Source: Oscillospiraceae bacterium
Lineage (GTDB): Bacteria > Bacillota > Clostridia > Oscillospirales > Ruminococcaceae
Reading direction: 5' to 3'
NCBI GenBank assembly: GCA_018110925.1
Contig: JAGAZJ010000018.1
Span: 1-64,000 of the forward strand
Length of the DNA: 64,000 bases
Position 1 is the first letter of the stretch. Each line of letters starts with the position of its first letter. Shown here piece by piece: positions 36,676-44,702 of the stretch. The notes under the pieces are model-generated. The model searched no databases, was not told where the DNA came from, and saw nothing but the letters and a program-made list of their open reading frames with translations. The translations under genes and the position numbers were made by a program.

Positions 36676-36735
36676 GCCATAGTACTTCTGACTTTGCATC
36701 AGAAATACCATGGCTTAAAACTTCTATATCAGCGC
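36676..36735. repeat. Right end of cassette 2: hairpin and terminal repeat
   Basis: GCCATAGTACTTCTGA (36676-36691) pairs with 36699-36714 apart from two mismatches. AAAACTTCTATATCAGCGC follows at 36717-36735. Confidence 0.75.
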
Positions 36736-36789
36736 CGCCCTTATGCGCAACAGCCGTTTGTTTGTTGTCTTTCTTTCAAATCCGTATCA

Positions 36790-38136
36790 TCAGTTCTGCG
36801 ATTTTGCCTGTGTCTTTGACATACCGGGCAGCTTCATTGTGAACAGCAGATCGGTGGTGAATATCCTCACCGCAAAGAACATCGTCACCGCAAGGAACAA
36901 TATCTGATATACAAGTCCCCCGATGAACACACCTGTGTGACCGAAGGCAAGATTGCCGATAGCCGTGTATGCATGGGTGAATGGTATTATGTAGAGGATT
37001 GCCTTTGCGATAAACGGCATGGAGTTCACATCCATGAACATGGTTATCATAAAGGGTATCATCGTCGCAAACATTAGCGGCATGATAAGGGTCTGTGTGG
37101 ACTGGGCATCAGAGGCGAAAGCTCCGAGTATGAGAGCAACGGAAAGGCCTATCGCCAGTGTGATGAACAGTTCAAGACCGACGAGTGCAAGCTTTCCTGC
37201 CGAGAGGGATATACCGAGCTCAGACATCGCCTTGAACACATCGACCGCACCCGAAAGATCGACCTCATCAGTGCCCGTGGGCATATTCACTGTCATTGTT
37301 CCGCCGCCCGTCATGCCTGATATGTAGAAGGCAAAGCCCACCATCATCGTAAGCGAATTGAGGAGCGCCACTATGACCGCCGCTGTCATCTTGGCGGTGA
37401 GAACGGTTATCCTTGAAACAGGTGAGGACAAAAGCGTTTCAAGAGTCTTGTCTATCTTTTCCGTGGATATGGCGGTCATTATCATCTGGGACGCCATGAA
37501 CAAAAGGAAAAATACAGCCATTGGAGCTATCATGTTCACAGACATGAGTATTCCCGAGAGCTCTGAAGCGGGAGCCTTTGCAGTCCTGCCGTTTGCCGAG
37601 GTGAATTCGGCCATGAGCATGGGCTTTCTGATAAGCTTCGACTGATCCTCTGTCAGCCCGACTATATTGCTTTCTGCATTGTCACGCAGATAGGATTCGA
37701 TGCTTGAAACACAATCCGACGCAAGAGAGTCATCCACCATGCTTGCAAGACCTGTGCCGCTCATAAGAGTGTATACCTCGACATCAGCCTGTTTGCCGCT
37801 CTCTGCTTTTTCTGAGAAGTCAGCGGGTATCACGACAAGAACCTTCAGGTCTTTTTCATGGAGTGTCTGTGCGGCGGTATCGGATGAGAAGCCCTGCACA
37901 TCTATGCGCTTGACATTCGTGCCGTAGTCCGACAGCTTGTCCAGCATATCCGAGGCAAACTGTGAGCTGTCAAGGCAAAGCACATTTATATCATTGTTCG
38001 TGGCTATCCCCTCGATAGTGGATCCCATAGTCTTTCCCAGCATCATGAGCAGACCGCAGGTGACGAACATAGAGATTATCGCCTGCTTTGTAAGAAGCTG
38101 TGACAGCTCCTTTTTCAGCATATTCCCGAATCTCAT
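36790..38136 (-). CDS. ABC-2 type exporter permease
   Basis: The 448-residue protein has a helix at about 20-40, a large outside domain (about 45-195) and five to six helices from about 205 to the end. This is the NatB/YhaP-like ABC-2 architecture with the conserved LSSPVSRITVLTAKM loop. The ATG at 38136 overlaps the stop of the ATPase gene (ATGA), so the two are coupled. It is the last gene of the PadR-controlled operon, which ends against cassette 2. Substrate unknown. Confidence 0.9.
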   Translation of the reverse strand: MRFGNMLKKELSQLLTKQAIISMFVTCGLLMMLGKTMGSTIEGIATNNDINVLCLDSSQFASDMLDKLSDYGTNVKRIDVQGFSSDTAAQTLHEKDLKVLVVIPADFSEKAESGKQADVEVYTLMSGTGLASMVDDSLASDCVSSIESYLRDNAESNIVGLTEDQSKLIRKPMLMAEFTSANGRTAKAPASELSGILMSVNMIAPMAVFFLLFMASQMIMTAISTEKIDKTLETLLSSPVSRITVLTAKMTAAVIVALLNSLTMMVGFAFYISGMTGGGTMTVNMPTGTDEVDLSGAVDVFKAMSELGISLSAGKLALVGLELFITLAIGLSVALILGAFASDAQSTQTLIMPLMFATMIPFMITMFMDVNSMPFIAKAILYIIPFTHAYTAIGNLAFGHTGVFIGGLVYQILFLAVTMFFAVRIFTTDLLFTMKLPGMSKTQAKSQN

Positions 38137-38858
38137 ACAGACACCACCTTTTCAAATACTTCCTCCAGATTGGCGGCACCGTGCTTCTCTTTCAGGTCAC
38201 CGATACTGCCGACCTCCAGCAGGTGTCCGTTTGCCATGATGCCCACCCTGTCGGATACATACTCTATTTCGAGCATATTGTGTGAGGAGAGAAGAAAGCT
38301 CATCCCCTCCTCTTTTGAAAGGCGCTTTATGGTCTTTCTTATGTCAAGTGCGTTTATCACATCAAGTCCCGATGTAGCCTCGTCAAGTATGGCGAGCTTG
38401 GGTCTGTTCATGACGGCTCTTGACAGCAGTAGCTTTCTTATCATACCCCTGGAATAGCTATTTATTTTCTCTTCAAGCCTGTTTCCGAGACCGCACATAT
38501 TCACGGCTCTTTCAACATACTTGTCGATCTCCGCTTTGTCTGAGGAGAACAGACCTGCCATGAAGCGAAGATAGTCTATGCCCTTCATTGTTTTGTATGC
38601 GCCTGCTTCATCGGGCAGATACGTTATCGCTTCACGCACCTTTGACGGGCTTTTGACGATGCTGTGACCGTTTACGAACGCCTCACCCGCTGTTGGGGTT
38701 ATGAGGGTGGCTATCATTCTGATCGTCGTGGTCTTTCCTGCGCCGTTGGGACCAATGAGGGCAAATATCTCGCCCTCATTGATGTCAAACGATATGCCGT
38801 CGACGGCATTTATCCCTTTTTTATAGCTCTTGGTGAGCCCCTTTACTTCCAGTATCAT
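38133..38858 (-). CDS. ABC transporter ATPase, NatA type
   Basis: The 241-residue nucleotide-binding subunit of the exporter carries Walker A (IGPNGAGKTT), Q-loop region (ITYLPDEAGAYKTM), a divergent signature (YSRGMIRKLLLSRA) as usual in NatA-like proteins, Walker B (LAILDEATSGLD) and switch His (SSHNM). The ATG at 38858 follows AGGAAATGAC. It is encoded 12 bases after the CPBP gene and overlaps its permease. Confidence 0.93.
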   Translation of the reverse strand: MILEVKGLTKSYKKGINAVDGISFDINEGEIFALIGPNGAGKTTTIRMIATLITPTAGEAFVNGHSIVKSPSKVREAITYLPDEAGAYKTMKGIDYLRFMAGLFSSDKAEIDKYVERAVNMCGLGNRLEEKINSYSRGMIRKLLLSRAVMNRPKLAILDEATSGLDVINALDIRKTIKRLSKEEGMSFLLSSHNMLEIEYVSDRVGIMANGHLLEVGSIGDLKEKHGAANLEEVFEKVVSV

Positions 38859-38870
38859 GTCATTTCCTCA

Positions 38871-39974
38871 TCAGGCGTTGGGGATAGTGGCAATGGGTGA
38901 CACCATAATGGCGGCAAGACCGACATAAATTGCCACGAATACCCAGAATGAAGGACGTGTAAGAAGTATCTTCCATGTCAGCTCGCCCTTTTCACTGGAA
39001 GTATCAAGACGGAAATTCTCTGTGATGATATCGGTCTTCTCATTGATCTTTCCGTTCTTCTTGAAGAAGATGATGAGAAGAGGTATGCCGATAACGAGCA
39101 TTGCAATGCAGTGTATAGAATAAAGCTTTTCTTCAAGTTCTCCGCCGATGGCATAGCTGTAAACGCACTCCATGAACATAGCATTTGCATTGCATACCAT
39201 ATGAGCTATGATGGAATATATTATAGAGCCTGATTTAAGTGCGATATAGCCAAGTACAAGACCAAGCAGGAAGCCGTTGAACATCTGATTGAAGTTGCCG
39301 TGCATGATGCCGAATATCATCGAGCTTGCGATAAGGGCAAATGTTCTGCTGACGGGGGAGAGTGAATTGAGCACAAGACCCCTGCAAAGCATCTCCTCTG
39401 TGATAGGAGCTATGATGACCATATACACCACAAGAACAACGCTTTTGAGAAGATTGTCATCTATCGACATCGACGCAGTGAACTGTTCATTTACTCCCGA
39501 CATACCTGTAAGATTCTCAACCAGACTCTGTACAAACATTGATATTCCCTGAAGACCGAGTATGCCGATGATGCCGAGAGCCATTGTCTTGTTAGCCTTG
39601 GGCTTACGGAACACATCTGCGGGCTTGAATGCCTTGAGTGCCGCAACCATTATGAGAAATGCGGCAACATTTGCTATAAGATAGCCTACCGCATTTGAAA
39701 TAACAGGAACTGACGATGCCTGAAAAAGTTCCTGTCCCTTTGCAACGACATCAAGCTGGTCCACACCGGGGTTTTCTGCGGCATATCTGCCTGCAAAATA
39801 TCCCTGCGCAACACTGTTTGCGATTCCGCTGACAGTACCGGCTATGATAAGCTGTATCAGCATCCCCAGAGTGCCCGAACCGTATGCCTGCTTCAGTTTT
39901 TTCTTGATCAGATCTGTTGAAGGCTGTGAAGCCGTCTGTTCAGTTGCGTTATGAATCGTATTTTCCATATCCAT
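38871..39974 (-). CDS. CPBP family intramembrane metalloprotease
   Basis: A 367-residue protein with about eight helices. The active-site motifs are present: APITEEMLCRGLV (Glu-Glu-x3-Arg) near 185, FGIMHGN near 222, and HMVCNA near 255. The ATG at 39974 has AGGGGAAG upstream; an in-frame ATG 11 codons earlier has no site. In this operon it sits between an ABC exporter and DUF2812/PadR genes, a context seen in Clostridia and suggestive of envelope stress or peptide handling. It is unrelated in sequence to the cassette CPBP apart from the motifs. Confidence 0.88.
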   Translation of the reverse strand: MDMENTIHNATEQTASQPSTDLIKKKLKQAYGSGTLGMLIQLIIAGTVSGIANSVAQGYFAGRYAAENPGVDQLDVVAKGQELFQASSVPVISNAVGYLIANVAAFLIMVAALKAFKPADVFRKPKANKTMALGIIGILGLQGISMFVQSLVENLTGMSGVNEQFTASMSIDDNLLKSVVLVVYMVIIAPITEEMLCRGLVLNSLSPVSRTFALIASSMIFGIMHGNFNQMFNGFLLGLVLGYIALKSGSIIYSIIAHMVCNANAMFMECVYSYAIGGELEEKLYSIHCIAMLVIGIPLLIIFFKKNGKINEKTDIITENFRLDTSSEKGELTWKILLTRPSFWVFVAIYVGLAAIMVSPIATIPNA

Positions 39975-40014
39975 AAAATCTTCCCCTTTTATCGTGATCG
40001 CCCCCACCGGAGGA

Positions 40015-41166
40015 TCATTTTTTCATTTTATTTTTTACTCTTACAAAATATCCGATTATCTTTGACAGGAATAAACCGTATTCTATCACCAGTATCACAT
40101 AAATGACCGACAGATATATCATGAATGCGACATTGTCCCCCTGTGAGCCGATTTTTACAGCGATACCGACCATGCTAACTGAGACCAGAAGCAGTAAAAG
40201 AAAGCTCAACCCGAATACTATCAGAAATTTCTTTGCCCTTGCATATTCAGACTGTATATCCGAATAGAACTCGGGCTTCTGCTCGTCCTCACCGTATAGC
40301 TTTGTCCATATGCTGTATCCCATAGTGCGCGAGATGCTCGTGAATTCCAGCTTCCAGCCGTCATCCTTTGCGGTCACATAGTATTCATCGCTGGCAAGCC
40401 CCTGAAAGTCTACAACGAATGTCTGTCTGACGGGTGCGTCTTCCTTTACGAAATAGAATGTGACACCTGCGGCATCAAATCTGTAAAAGCGCCATCCCTG
40501 CTCATTCTGACGGTTGACGTACTCAGCCGCCCTGTCGGGCTCATAGAACCAGCCGGGGCGCATCTTTTTCATCATTCTGCCGTCCTTGAGCATCTGCTTC
40601 TCTTCCTCGGCAGAATACACAAAGTTCTCGGCAGGGATCGTTTTCAGAGCACCGGAAAGTCTCAGATCTTCCTTCGGTATCTTTTTGCCGCACATATGGA
40701 CCACCACTGTCAGCACAATCAGAGCCAATGCACAAATGATATTTCTTACAAGCTCAGCTGCTTTTTCCGGCGGTATCACTGCAACATCCATGTCAGACAA
40801 AGCTCCCAGCATACCTGCGCACATACCGATGTAAAAGCATATCACCGTGAAAATCGCCACTTTGGCATAGCTGTGTATCTTTATGTATGATGCATAGCTC
40901 ATGGTCTCGGACGCATCCTCATTTGCCGCAACATAAAAGAGCTTTTTCTGACAGAGACATTCCCAGCCTCTGAGCTGTGCGCCCCTGGGGAGCCCACCCT
41001 TTTCAAGCACTATACAATGCTTTTTTTTCTGCGGTGCAGCTTCCTCAAATGACATCAGTCCGAAAAAGTTCATATCCGACAATCTGTATCCCTTTTCCGA
41101 CAGATCGTCGATCTTCTTTTCCGTCCCTACCGGATCTATTATCCAAAAAGGATAAAACCTTTTCAT
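40015..41166 (-). CDS. DUF2812 domain membrane protein
   Basis: The 383-residue protein starts with the DUF2812 pattern (MKRFYPFWIIDPVGTEKKIDDLSEKGY...). A second similar unit is seen after residue 200 (RPGWFYEPDRAAEYVNRQNEQGWRFYRF), so the domain appears to be duplicated. Two pairs of hydrophobic helices lie near 100-155 and 325-375. DUF2812 genes almost always follow PadR genes, as here, where the ATG overlaps the PadR stop. The function is unknown, and a signal-sensing or accessory role is inference. Confidence 0.88.
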   Translation of the reverse strand: MKRFYPFWIIDPVGTEKKIDDLSEKGYRLSDMNFFGLMSFEEAAPQKKKHCIVLEKGGLPRGAQLRGWECLCQKKLFYVAANEDASETMSYASYIKIHSYAKVAIFTVICFYIGMCAGMLGALSDMDVAVIPPEKAAELVRNIICALALIVLTVVVHMCGKKIPKEDLRLSGALKTIPAENFVYSAEEEKQMLKDGRMMKKMRPGWFYEPDRAAEYVNRQNEQGWRFYRFDAAGVTFYFVKEDAPVRQTFVVDFQGLASDEYYVTAKDDGWKLEFTSISRTMGYSIWTKLYGEDEQKPEFYSDIQSEYARAKKFLIVFGLSFLLLLLVSVSMVGIAVKIGSQGDNVAFMIYLSVIYVILVIEYGLFLSKIIGYFVRVKNKMKK

Positions 41167-41462
41167 CAGGAACTTGCCCCCGTTCTCACATGGCGGATGT
41201 TGTCATATACGCTCTCAATTCTGTGTACCTCACGGTCGAGTATCTCCGAACCTATGTCTGTGCGCTCATATACTGTCCTTTTATCCGTATTGTCGTAAAT
41301 ATCTATCAGTCCGTCCTTCTGCATTTTGGTGAGTGTACCGTAAATCGTGCCGGAGCCCAGCTTTATGCGGTCGTCAGTCAGCTCGGCGACATATTTTGAT
41401 ATGCCGTAGCCGTGCCGTGGCTCACCCAGCGAAAGGAGTATGTATAATGCTGTTTCAGTCAT
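41166..41462 (-). CDS. PadR family transcriptional repressor
   Basis: A winged-helix repressor of 98 residues beginning MTETALYILLSLGEPRHGYG, followed by LGSGTIYGTLTKMQKDGLI and a short dimerisation helix. The ATG at 41462 has AAGGAG 8 bases upstream; a TTG at 41501 with AAGGTG could add 13 residues. It probably represses its own operon by binding the repeats at 42560-42650. Short PadR (group 2) proteins commonly pair with DUF2812 genes. Confidence 0.92.
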   Translation of the reverse strand: MTETALYILLSLGEPRHGYGISKYVAELTDDRIKLGSGTIYGTLTKMQKDGLIDIYDNTDKRTVYERTDIGSEILDREVHRIESVYDNIRHVRTGASS

Positions 41463-41516
41463 CGGTAAATAACTCCTTGCAAGTTTTTCTATATCAGGCA
41501 AACCAACACCTTCTTA

Positions 41517-41864
41517 TCAATCAAAAATCACCTTTCGCTTGCCGTTTTTATCCCTGGGGTACTCACGCACCCTCATGACATATTCAAGATTGACTACCTG
41601 ACGTTCCTCGCTGTCAAAAGCCCTGACAGTCACCCAGTTGTCTGTTACAGACTCAACGACACCGCTCACCATAGAGGACTGGTCATTGATTGTATAGATG
41701 ACGACTTCCTTGCCGATGAATGCATTAAGTATCTCACCCATGATCTTTTTTCCTTTCTTTCTGCGGTTCTTTATGAACGCTGCCGCTGTCATGCGTCTCT
41801 TTTTCTTTCTGCTTGCAAGAATGAGAATAAAGAGGAGCAAGAATATGAAATACGCACCCTGCAT
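41517..41864 (-). CDS. Small membrane protein with an LSm-like C-terminal domain (DUF6897-like)
   Basis: A 115-residue protein: one N-terminal helix (about 4-18), a basic stretch (SRKKKRRMTAAAFIKNRRKKGKK), then a compact beta domain starting MGEILNAFIGKEVVIYTIND. I recall this C-terminal domain as DUF6897, without known function. An internal ATG before GEILNAF might yield the soluble domain alone. The ATG at 41864 follows GGAGG. It lies between the PadR gene and another small membrane gene in the same operon. Confidence 0.7.
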   Translation of the reverse strand: MQGAYFIFLLLFILILASRKKKRRMTAAAFIKNRRKKGKKIMGEILNAFIGKEVVIYTINDQSSMVSGVVESVTDNWVTVRAFDSEERQVVNLEYVMRVREYPRDKNGKRKVIFD

Positions 41865-41867
41865 CTG

Positions 41868-42131
41868 TCAGCCTCCGTACAGATGAAGCACGTTTTTAAG
41901 AACAAAGAAGATAATGCCCGCAAGGACAAGGATCGCAAGGTTTGCGAATCCCATCCTGACCACGCTCTTGTTTTCTCCGTTCTCACCTGCATTGGATGTG
42001 CCTATCGTTGCCGAGATACTGCCGAACATAATGCTTATAAACGGGTTCAGCACAGATCCAATCAGTCCGATCACCAGCATGAACACCAGCATACCCTTTA
42101 TGAATCTCGGGTCATTTCTCTCTTCTTTCAT
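41868..42131 (-). CDS. Small two-helix membrane protein
   Basis: An 87-residue hydrophobic protein with helices at about 13-37 and 60-80 and a polar middle (GTSNAGENGENKSVV). The ATG at 42131 has GGAGGGG upstream. I do not recognise it. Its place second in the PadR operon and the gap of three bases to the next gene support it as real. Confidence 0.65.
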   Translation of the reverse strand: MKEERNDPRFIKGMLVFMLVIGLIGSVLNPFISIMFGSISATIGTSNAGENGENKSVVRMGFANLAILVLAGIIFFVLKNVLHLYGG

Positions 42132-42161
42132 TTCATTGTCCCCTCCGTCTCTGCTTCCTTA

Positions 42162-42500
42162 TCAGTTGGTGATGCCCATTCTCTGAAGGTTGATTATGAT
42201 ACCTAATATCATATTTATTGCAGAAACGACTATTGCGAGTATTCCAAGTATACGGCCTGCGCCTGTCTTTGCAACAGCGGCGTTCTTGTTAGCGGTCACG
42301 ATCGCACCTGCGCCGCAGCCAAAGCCGATAAGAGGAATGAGAAGACCGCCGATGATGCCCACGATACCGAGCACGATAGATGTTGTATGTGGCTTCTTCT
42401 CGCTGTCGGGAACTACTGCTGTCTCCTGTGCGTCAGCGGAAAAGAAATCGTTCTGAGTGTTCTGTACTTCCTGATCTTGAATGTTGTTCATGTCTGCCAT
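42162..42500 (-). CDS. DUF4190-like small membrane protein
   Basis: A 112-residue protein with an acidic/polar N-terminal tail of about 40 residues, then two Gly-rich helices (TTSIVLGIVGIIGGLLIPL and ILAIVVSAINMILGIII) of the DUF4190-like kind. AGGAGG precedes the ATG at 42500. It is the first gene after the PadR operator region and so the leading gene of the operon. No function known. Confidence 0.75.
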   Translation of the reverse strand: MADMNNIQDQEVQNTQNDFFSADAQETAVVPDSEKKPHTTSIVLGIVGIIGGLLIPLIGFGCGAGAIVTANKNAAVAKTGAGRILGILAIVVSAINMILGIIINLQRMGITN

Positions 42501-42559
42501 TTTGATATCCTCCTGATATTCCCGTCGGGTGTTCCCGACAATTGATTTATATTTCGCCC

Positions 42560-42650
42560 CGACATATCGTGTTGCGATGTATCACACTTCGATATGTCGA
42601 GCCTCGATATATCATGGTCAGAGTATATCACACCTCGACATAGTTGTCAA
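42560..42650 (-). promoter_or_regulatory. Promoter and operator array of the PadR operon
   Basis: Minus-strand TTGACA (42645-42650) and TATACT (42622-42627), spacer 17. CGACATATCG (42560-42569) and CGATATGTCG (42590-42599) form a perfect 10-base inverted repeat. TATCACACYTCGA occurs twice (42580-42592 and 42626-42638), the second copy lying inside the promoter. More CGATATATC and CGATGTATC half sites lie between. This fits a multi-site repressor, most simply the PadR protein of the operon. Confidence 0.75.
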
Positions 42651-42776
42651 TATCTTTTTTTGTACTTCGTATATATGCACGTTTGCTCACCAGATGACAG
42701 TGTGCTTTATTATACATATCATACAATGAATATCACAAAACAGACCGTTCAAGTCAAGGATTTGTTCGATTGCGTA

Positions 42777-42805
42777 TTGAAAAGTATGTGAGTATATTGT
42801 ATAAT
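42777..42805 (+). promoter_or_regulatory. Promoter of the GIY-YIG gene
   Basis: TTGAAA (42777-42782) and TATAAT (42800-42805), spacer 17, thirty bases before the start codon. Confidence 0.75.
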
Positions 42806-42835
42806 AGAAAAAGCAGAAAAAATCGGGGTGAACAA

Positions 42836-43579
42836 ATGTTTTCATCAGAAGTTACAGAGCAGTTGAAATACTATGTATATCGCTTAATAGACCCTCGCAC
42901 GGGTCTGACATTCTATGTCGGAAAGGGCAAGGGGAACAGAGTATATGCACATATCAATGATGCGTTAAAGAATTATAACGGAGAATCCTACGAAGACAAG
43001 GAAGAAGATGAGATCTCCGCCAAGATCAGACATATCCGTGAGATCAGGGATTTGGGTCTTGAAGTGATCCATATAATCCATCGGTACGGCTTGACAGAAA
43101 AGGAAGCATATGAAGTTGAAGCTGCCCTCATTGACTGCTATCCGGGATTGACCAATGTTCAAGGGGGACACTCTCCTGACAGAGGGGTATGCAACGCTGA
43201 TCTTCTGCAACGGCTATTATCATATGAAGAATTTGAAGACCGTGACGAACTGAAATATTGCATAATCAAAATAACGGATCAAATGGTCTATGAACGTGGC
43301 AGTATCTACGAAGCGGTCAGAAAATACTGGAAGGTAAATCTGAACAGGATACAGAAGGTGCCGTATGTTTTGGCATCTCTGAATGGCGTGATCGTTGATG
43401 TGTTTAAAACAGAAAAATGGTATGCTCCTCCCGAATGTCCTGAGAGATGTATGTTTGACGGGAAACAAGCCCCAAAACAGATATGCGACCTGTTTCGCAA
43501 CCGAAGGCTACCGAAGCATTATATGAAAAAGGGCATGGCATCACCTGTGCTTTATCATGATCAAGGATACAAGCGATAA
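42836..43579 (+). CDS. GIY-YIG nuclease-like protein (LEM-3 type)
   Basis: A 247-residue protein whose first 110 residues form a GIY-YIG-type domain: YYVYRLIDPRTG and FYVGKGKGNRVYAH, then an IREIRDLGLEV segment and the EAYEVEAALID helix with the metal-binding Glu. This matches the bacterial LEM-3-like group, thought to be nucleases. The C-terminal half (about 130-247) has no match I know. The ATG at 42836 has GGGGTG upstream; the longer upstream frame covers the promoter. Its last 19 bases overlap the tail of the converging kinase gene. Confidence 0.78.
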   Translation: MFSSEVTEQLKYYVYRLIDPRTGLTFYVGKGKGNRVYAHINDALKNYNGESYEDKEEDEISAKIRHIREIRDLGLEVIHIIHRYGLTEKEAYEVEAALIDCYPGLTNVQGGHSPDRGVCNADLLQRLLSYEEFEDRDELKYCIIKITDQMVYERGSIYEAVRKYWKVNLNRIQKVPYVLASLNGVIVDVFKTEKWYAPPECPERCMFDGKQAPKQICDLFRNRRLPKHYMKKGMASPVLYHDQGYKR

Positions 43580-44067
43580 CAGCCATTCATTACCTGTTCA
43601 GCGACCTCACTGACAGATAGTCCTGTGGTGTCTATACAGTTGCCAAGTGAGCAAAACAGATCGAGCGATTTTATACTGACCTGAAGCCAGTCATCCGAGC
43701 GCCATTTGCATATGCGGTCATTTCTCCACCTGTCTGTCAGTGCTTCCCTGCCGCATATCAGGGTTACATTTACCGGTTCAAGCCCGACGGCAAGGATGCC
43801 ATCGGTCAGCTCCTGCATGATAGTCCTGTCATCTATCGTCCATGACAGGACTATCATATTGCAGACGGAGCATTTTCTGTAATTATCCGCCATATGCAGT
43901 ATATTGTCAACAGCCATCCTCTTGGTCTCCGTATTTCCCACGAACGGGTGTATATCAAGACACCAGTCACCGTCGATAAAGGCTGTGCCGCTGTGAGTGT
44001 CTGCGATATATCCGCCGACTGCGGTCTTGCCGACACCCATAGGACCGTTAATAATGATAAATCTCAT
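43561..44067 (-). CDS. Small P-loop kinase-like ATPase
   Basis: A 168-residue nucleotide-binding protein starting MRFIIINGPMGVGKTAVGG (Walker A), with FIDGDWCLDIHPF, VLSWTIDDR and TLICGREALTDRWRNDR, the latter a lid-like Arg-rich segment as in small-molecule kinases or shikimate/gluconate-kinase-like proteins. The substrate cannot be read. It converges on the GIY-YIG gene with a 19-base tail overlap. AAGGAGCAAG upstream of the ATG at 44067 is its ribosome site. Confidence 0.75.
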   Translation of the reverse strand: MRFIIINGPMGVGKTAVGGYIADTHSGTAFIDGDWCLDIHPFVGNTETKRMAVDNILHMADNYRKCSVCNMIVLSWTIDDRTIMQELTDGILAVGLEPVNVTLICGREALTDRWRNDRICKWRSDDWLQVSIKSLDLFCSLGNCIDTTGLSVSEVAEQVMNGCYRLYP

Positions 44068-44159
44068 AACTTGCTCCTTGTTTTATGATTTGTGATGATT
44101 ATAGCACAGACAAAGTCATATTGCAATGAGACCGATCTGAAAAAAATCATCATGCCCCC

Positions 44160-44210
44160 TTGACAAACTTAATAATATGTAGTATACTGCCTATAAAGGT
44201 AATATACTGC
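44160..44210 (+). promoter_or_regulatory. Promoter and repeats before the marR gene
   Basis: TTGACA (44160-44165) and TATACT (44183-44188), spacer 17. TATACTGC occurs at 44183-44190 and again at 44203-44210, so one copy covers the -10 box and the other the start site, a likely site of self-repression. Confidence 0.7.
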
Positions 44211-44227
44211 ATATATCGGAGGGGCTC

Positions 44228-44686
44228 ATGTACGATTTTGAAAAAATGGATCAGCGGCTCATTGCCTATGTGAACATCTTTGTCTGCGCAAACCGCTTGC
44301 AGGCTATAATGGATTCGGGCTTTGAGGACATCACCGCCAAACAGTGGCTTGCCATAACCATGATAGACGCATTTCCCGAGCCGCCCACGCTCAAACAGAT
44401 ATCCGAGCTTTCGGGCGTTACTCATCAGAGTATGCGGCAGATAGTTGACCGTCTTATTGACAAGGGCTTTCTGCAAGTCGTTCCCGACCCGAAGGACAAG
44501 CGGGCTATCCGTCTTGTCAAGACCGAGGCTGCCGAGCACCTGCGCACCAAAAAAGACGGGCAGGATATACGCTTTGTCTACAAGCTGTTTGACTGTCTCA
44601 CCGAGGAGGAAACGACCGCCTACTGTTCCGCCCTTGCCAAACTCTGCGACAGGCTGAATGAACTGAAAGAAGAAAATGATGCATAA
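44228..44686 (+). CDS. MarR family transcriptional regulator
   Basis: A 152-residue winged-helix dimer-forming regulator: helix region 1-45, AKQWLAITMID, TLKQISELSGVTHQSMRQIVDRLIDKGFLQ (recognition helix), wing DPKDKRAIRLV, and C-terminal helices. It is followed 16 bases after by a flavodoxin gene, which it probably controls along with itself, perhaps in response to redox or aromatic compounds (inference). The ATG at 44228 has CGGAGGGG upstream. Confidence 0.93.
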   Translation: MYDFEKMDQRLIAYVNIFVCANRLQAIMDSGFEDITAKQWLAITMIDAFPEPPTLKQISELSGVTHQSMRQIVDRLIDKGFLQVVPDPKDKRAIRLVKTEAAEHLRTKKDGQDIRFVYKLFDCLTEEETTAYCSALAKLCDRLNELKEENDA

Positions 44687-44702
44687 CGACGGAGGGTATG
44701 AG

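Larger units (their letters stand above)
35731..36735. mobile_element. Hairpin-bounded expression cassette 2 (CPBP cargo)
   Basis: A 1005-base unit with the same shell as cassette 1. ACAGATACC and ATATAGAAGTTTT (35741-35753) open the left end, and AAAACTTCTATATCAGCGC (36717-36735) closes the right. The left hairpin is a 14-pair palindrome (35754-35783). The right hairpin (36676-36714) keeps the cassette 1 sequence with a few mismatches. The promoter, leader and about 45 bases after the left hairpin also align with cassette 1, whereas the cargo is unrelated and A/T-rich. There is no transposase and no evident target duplication. Confidence 0.65.

Noticed and set aside
38871..39974. Second CPBP gene as another cassette cargo
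   Set aside because: No terminal repeats, hairpins or cassette promoter flank it, and its base composition matches its operon.
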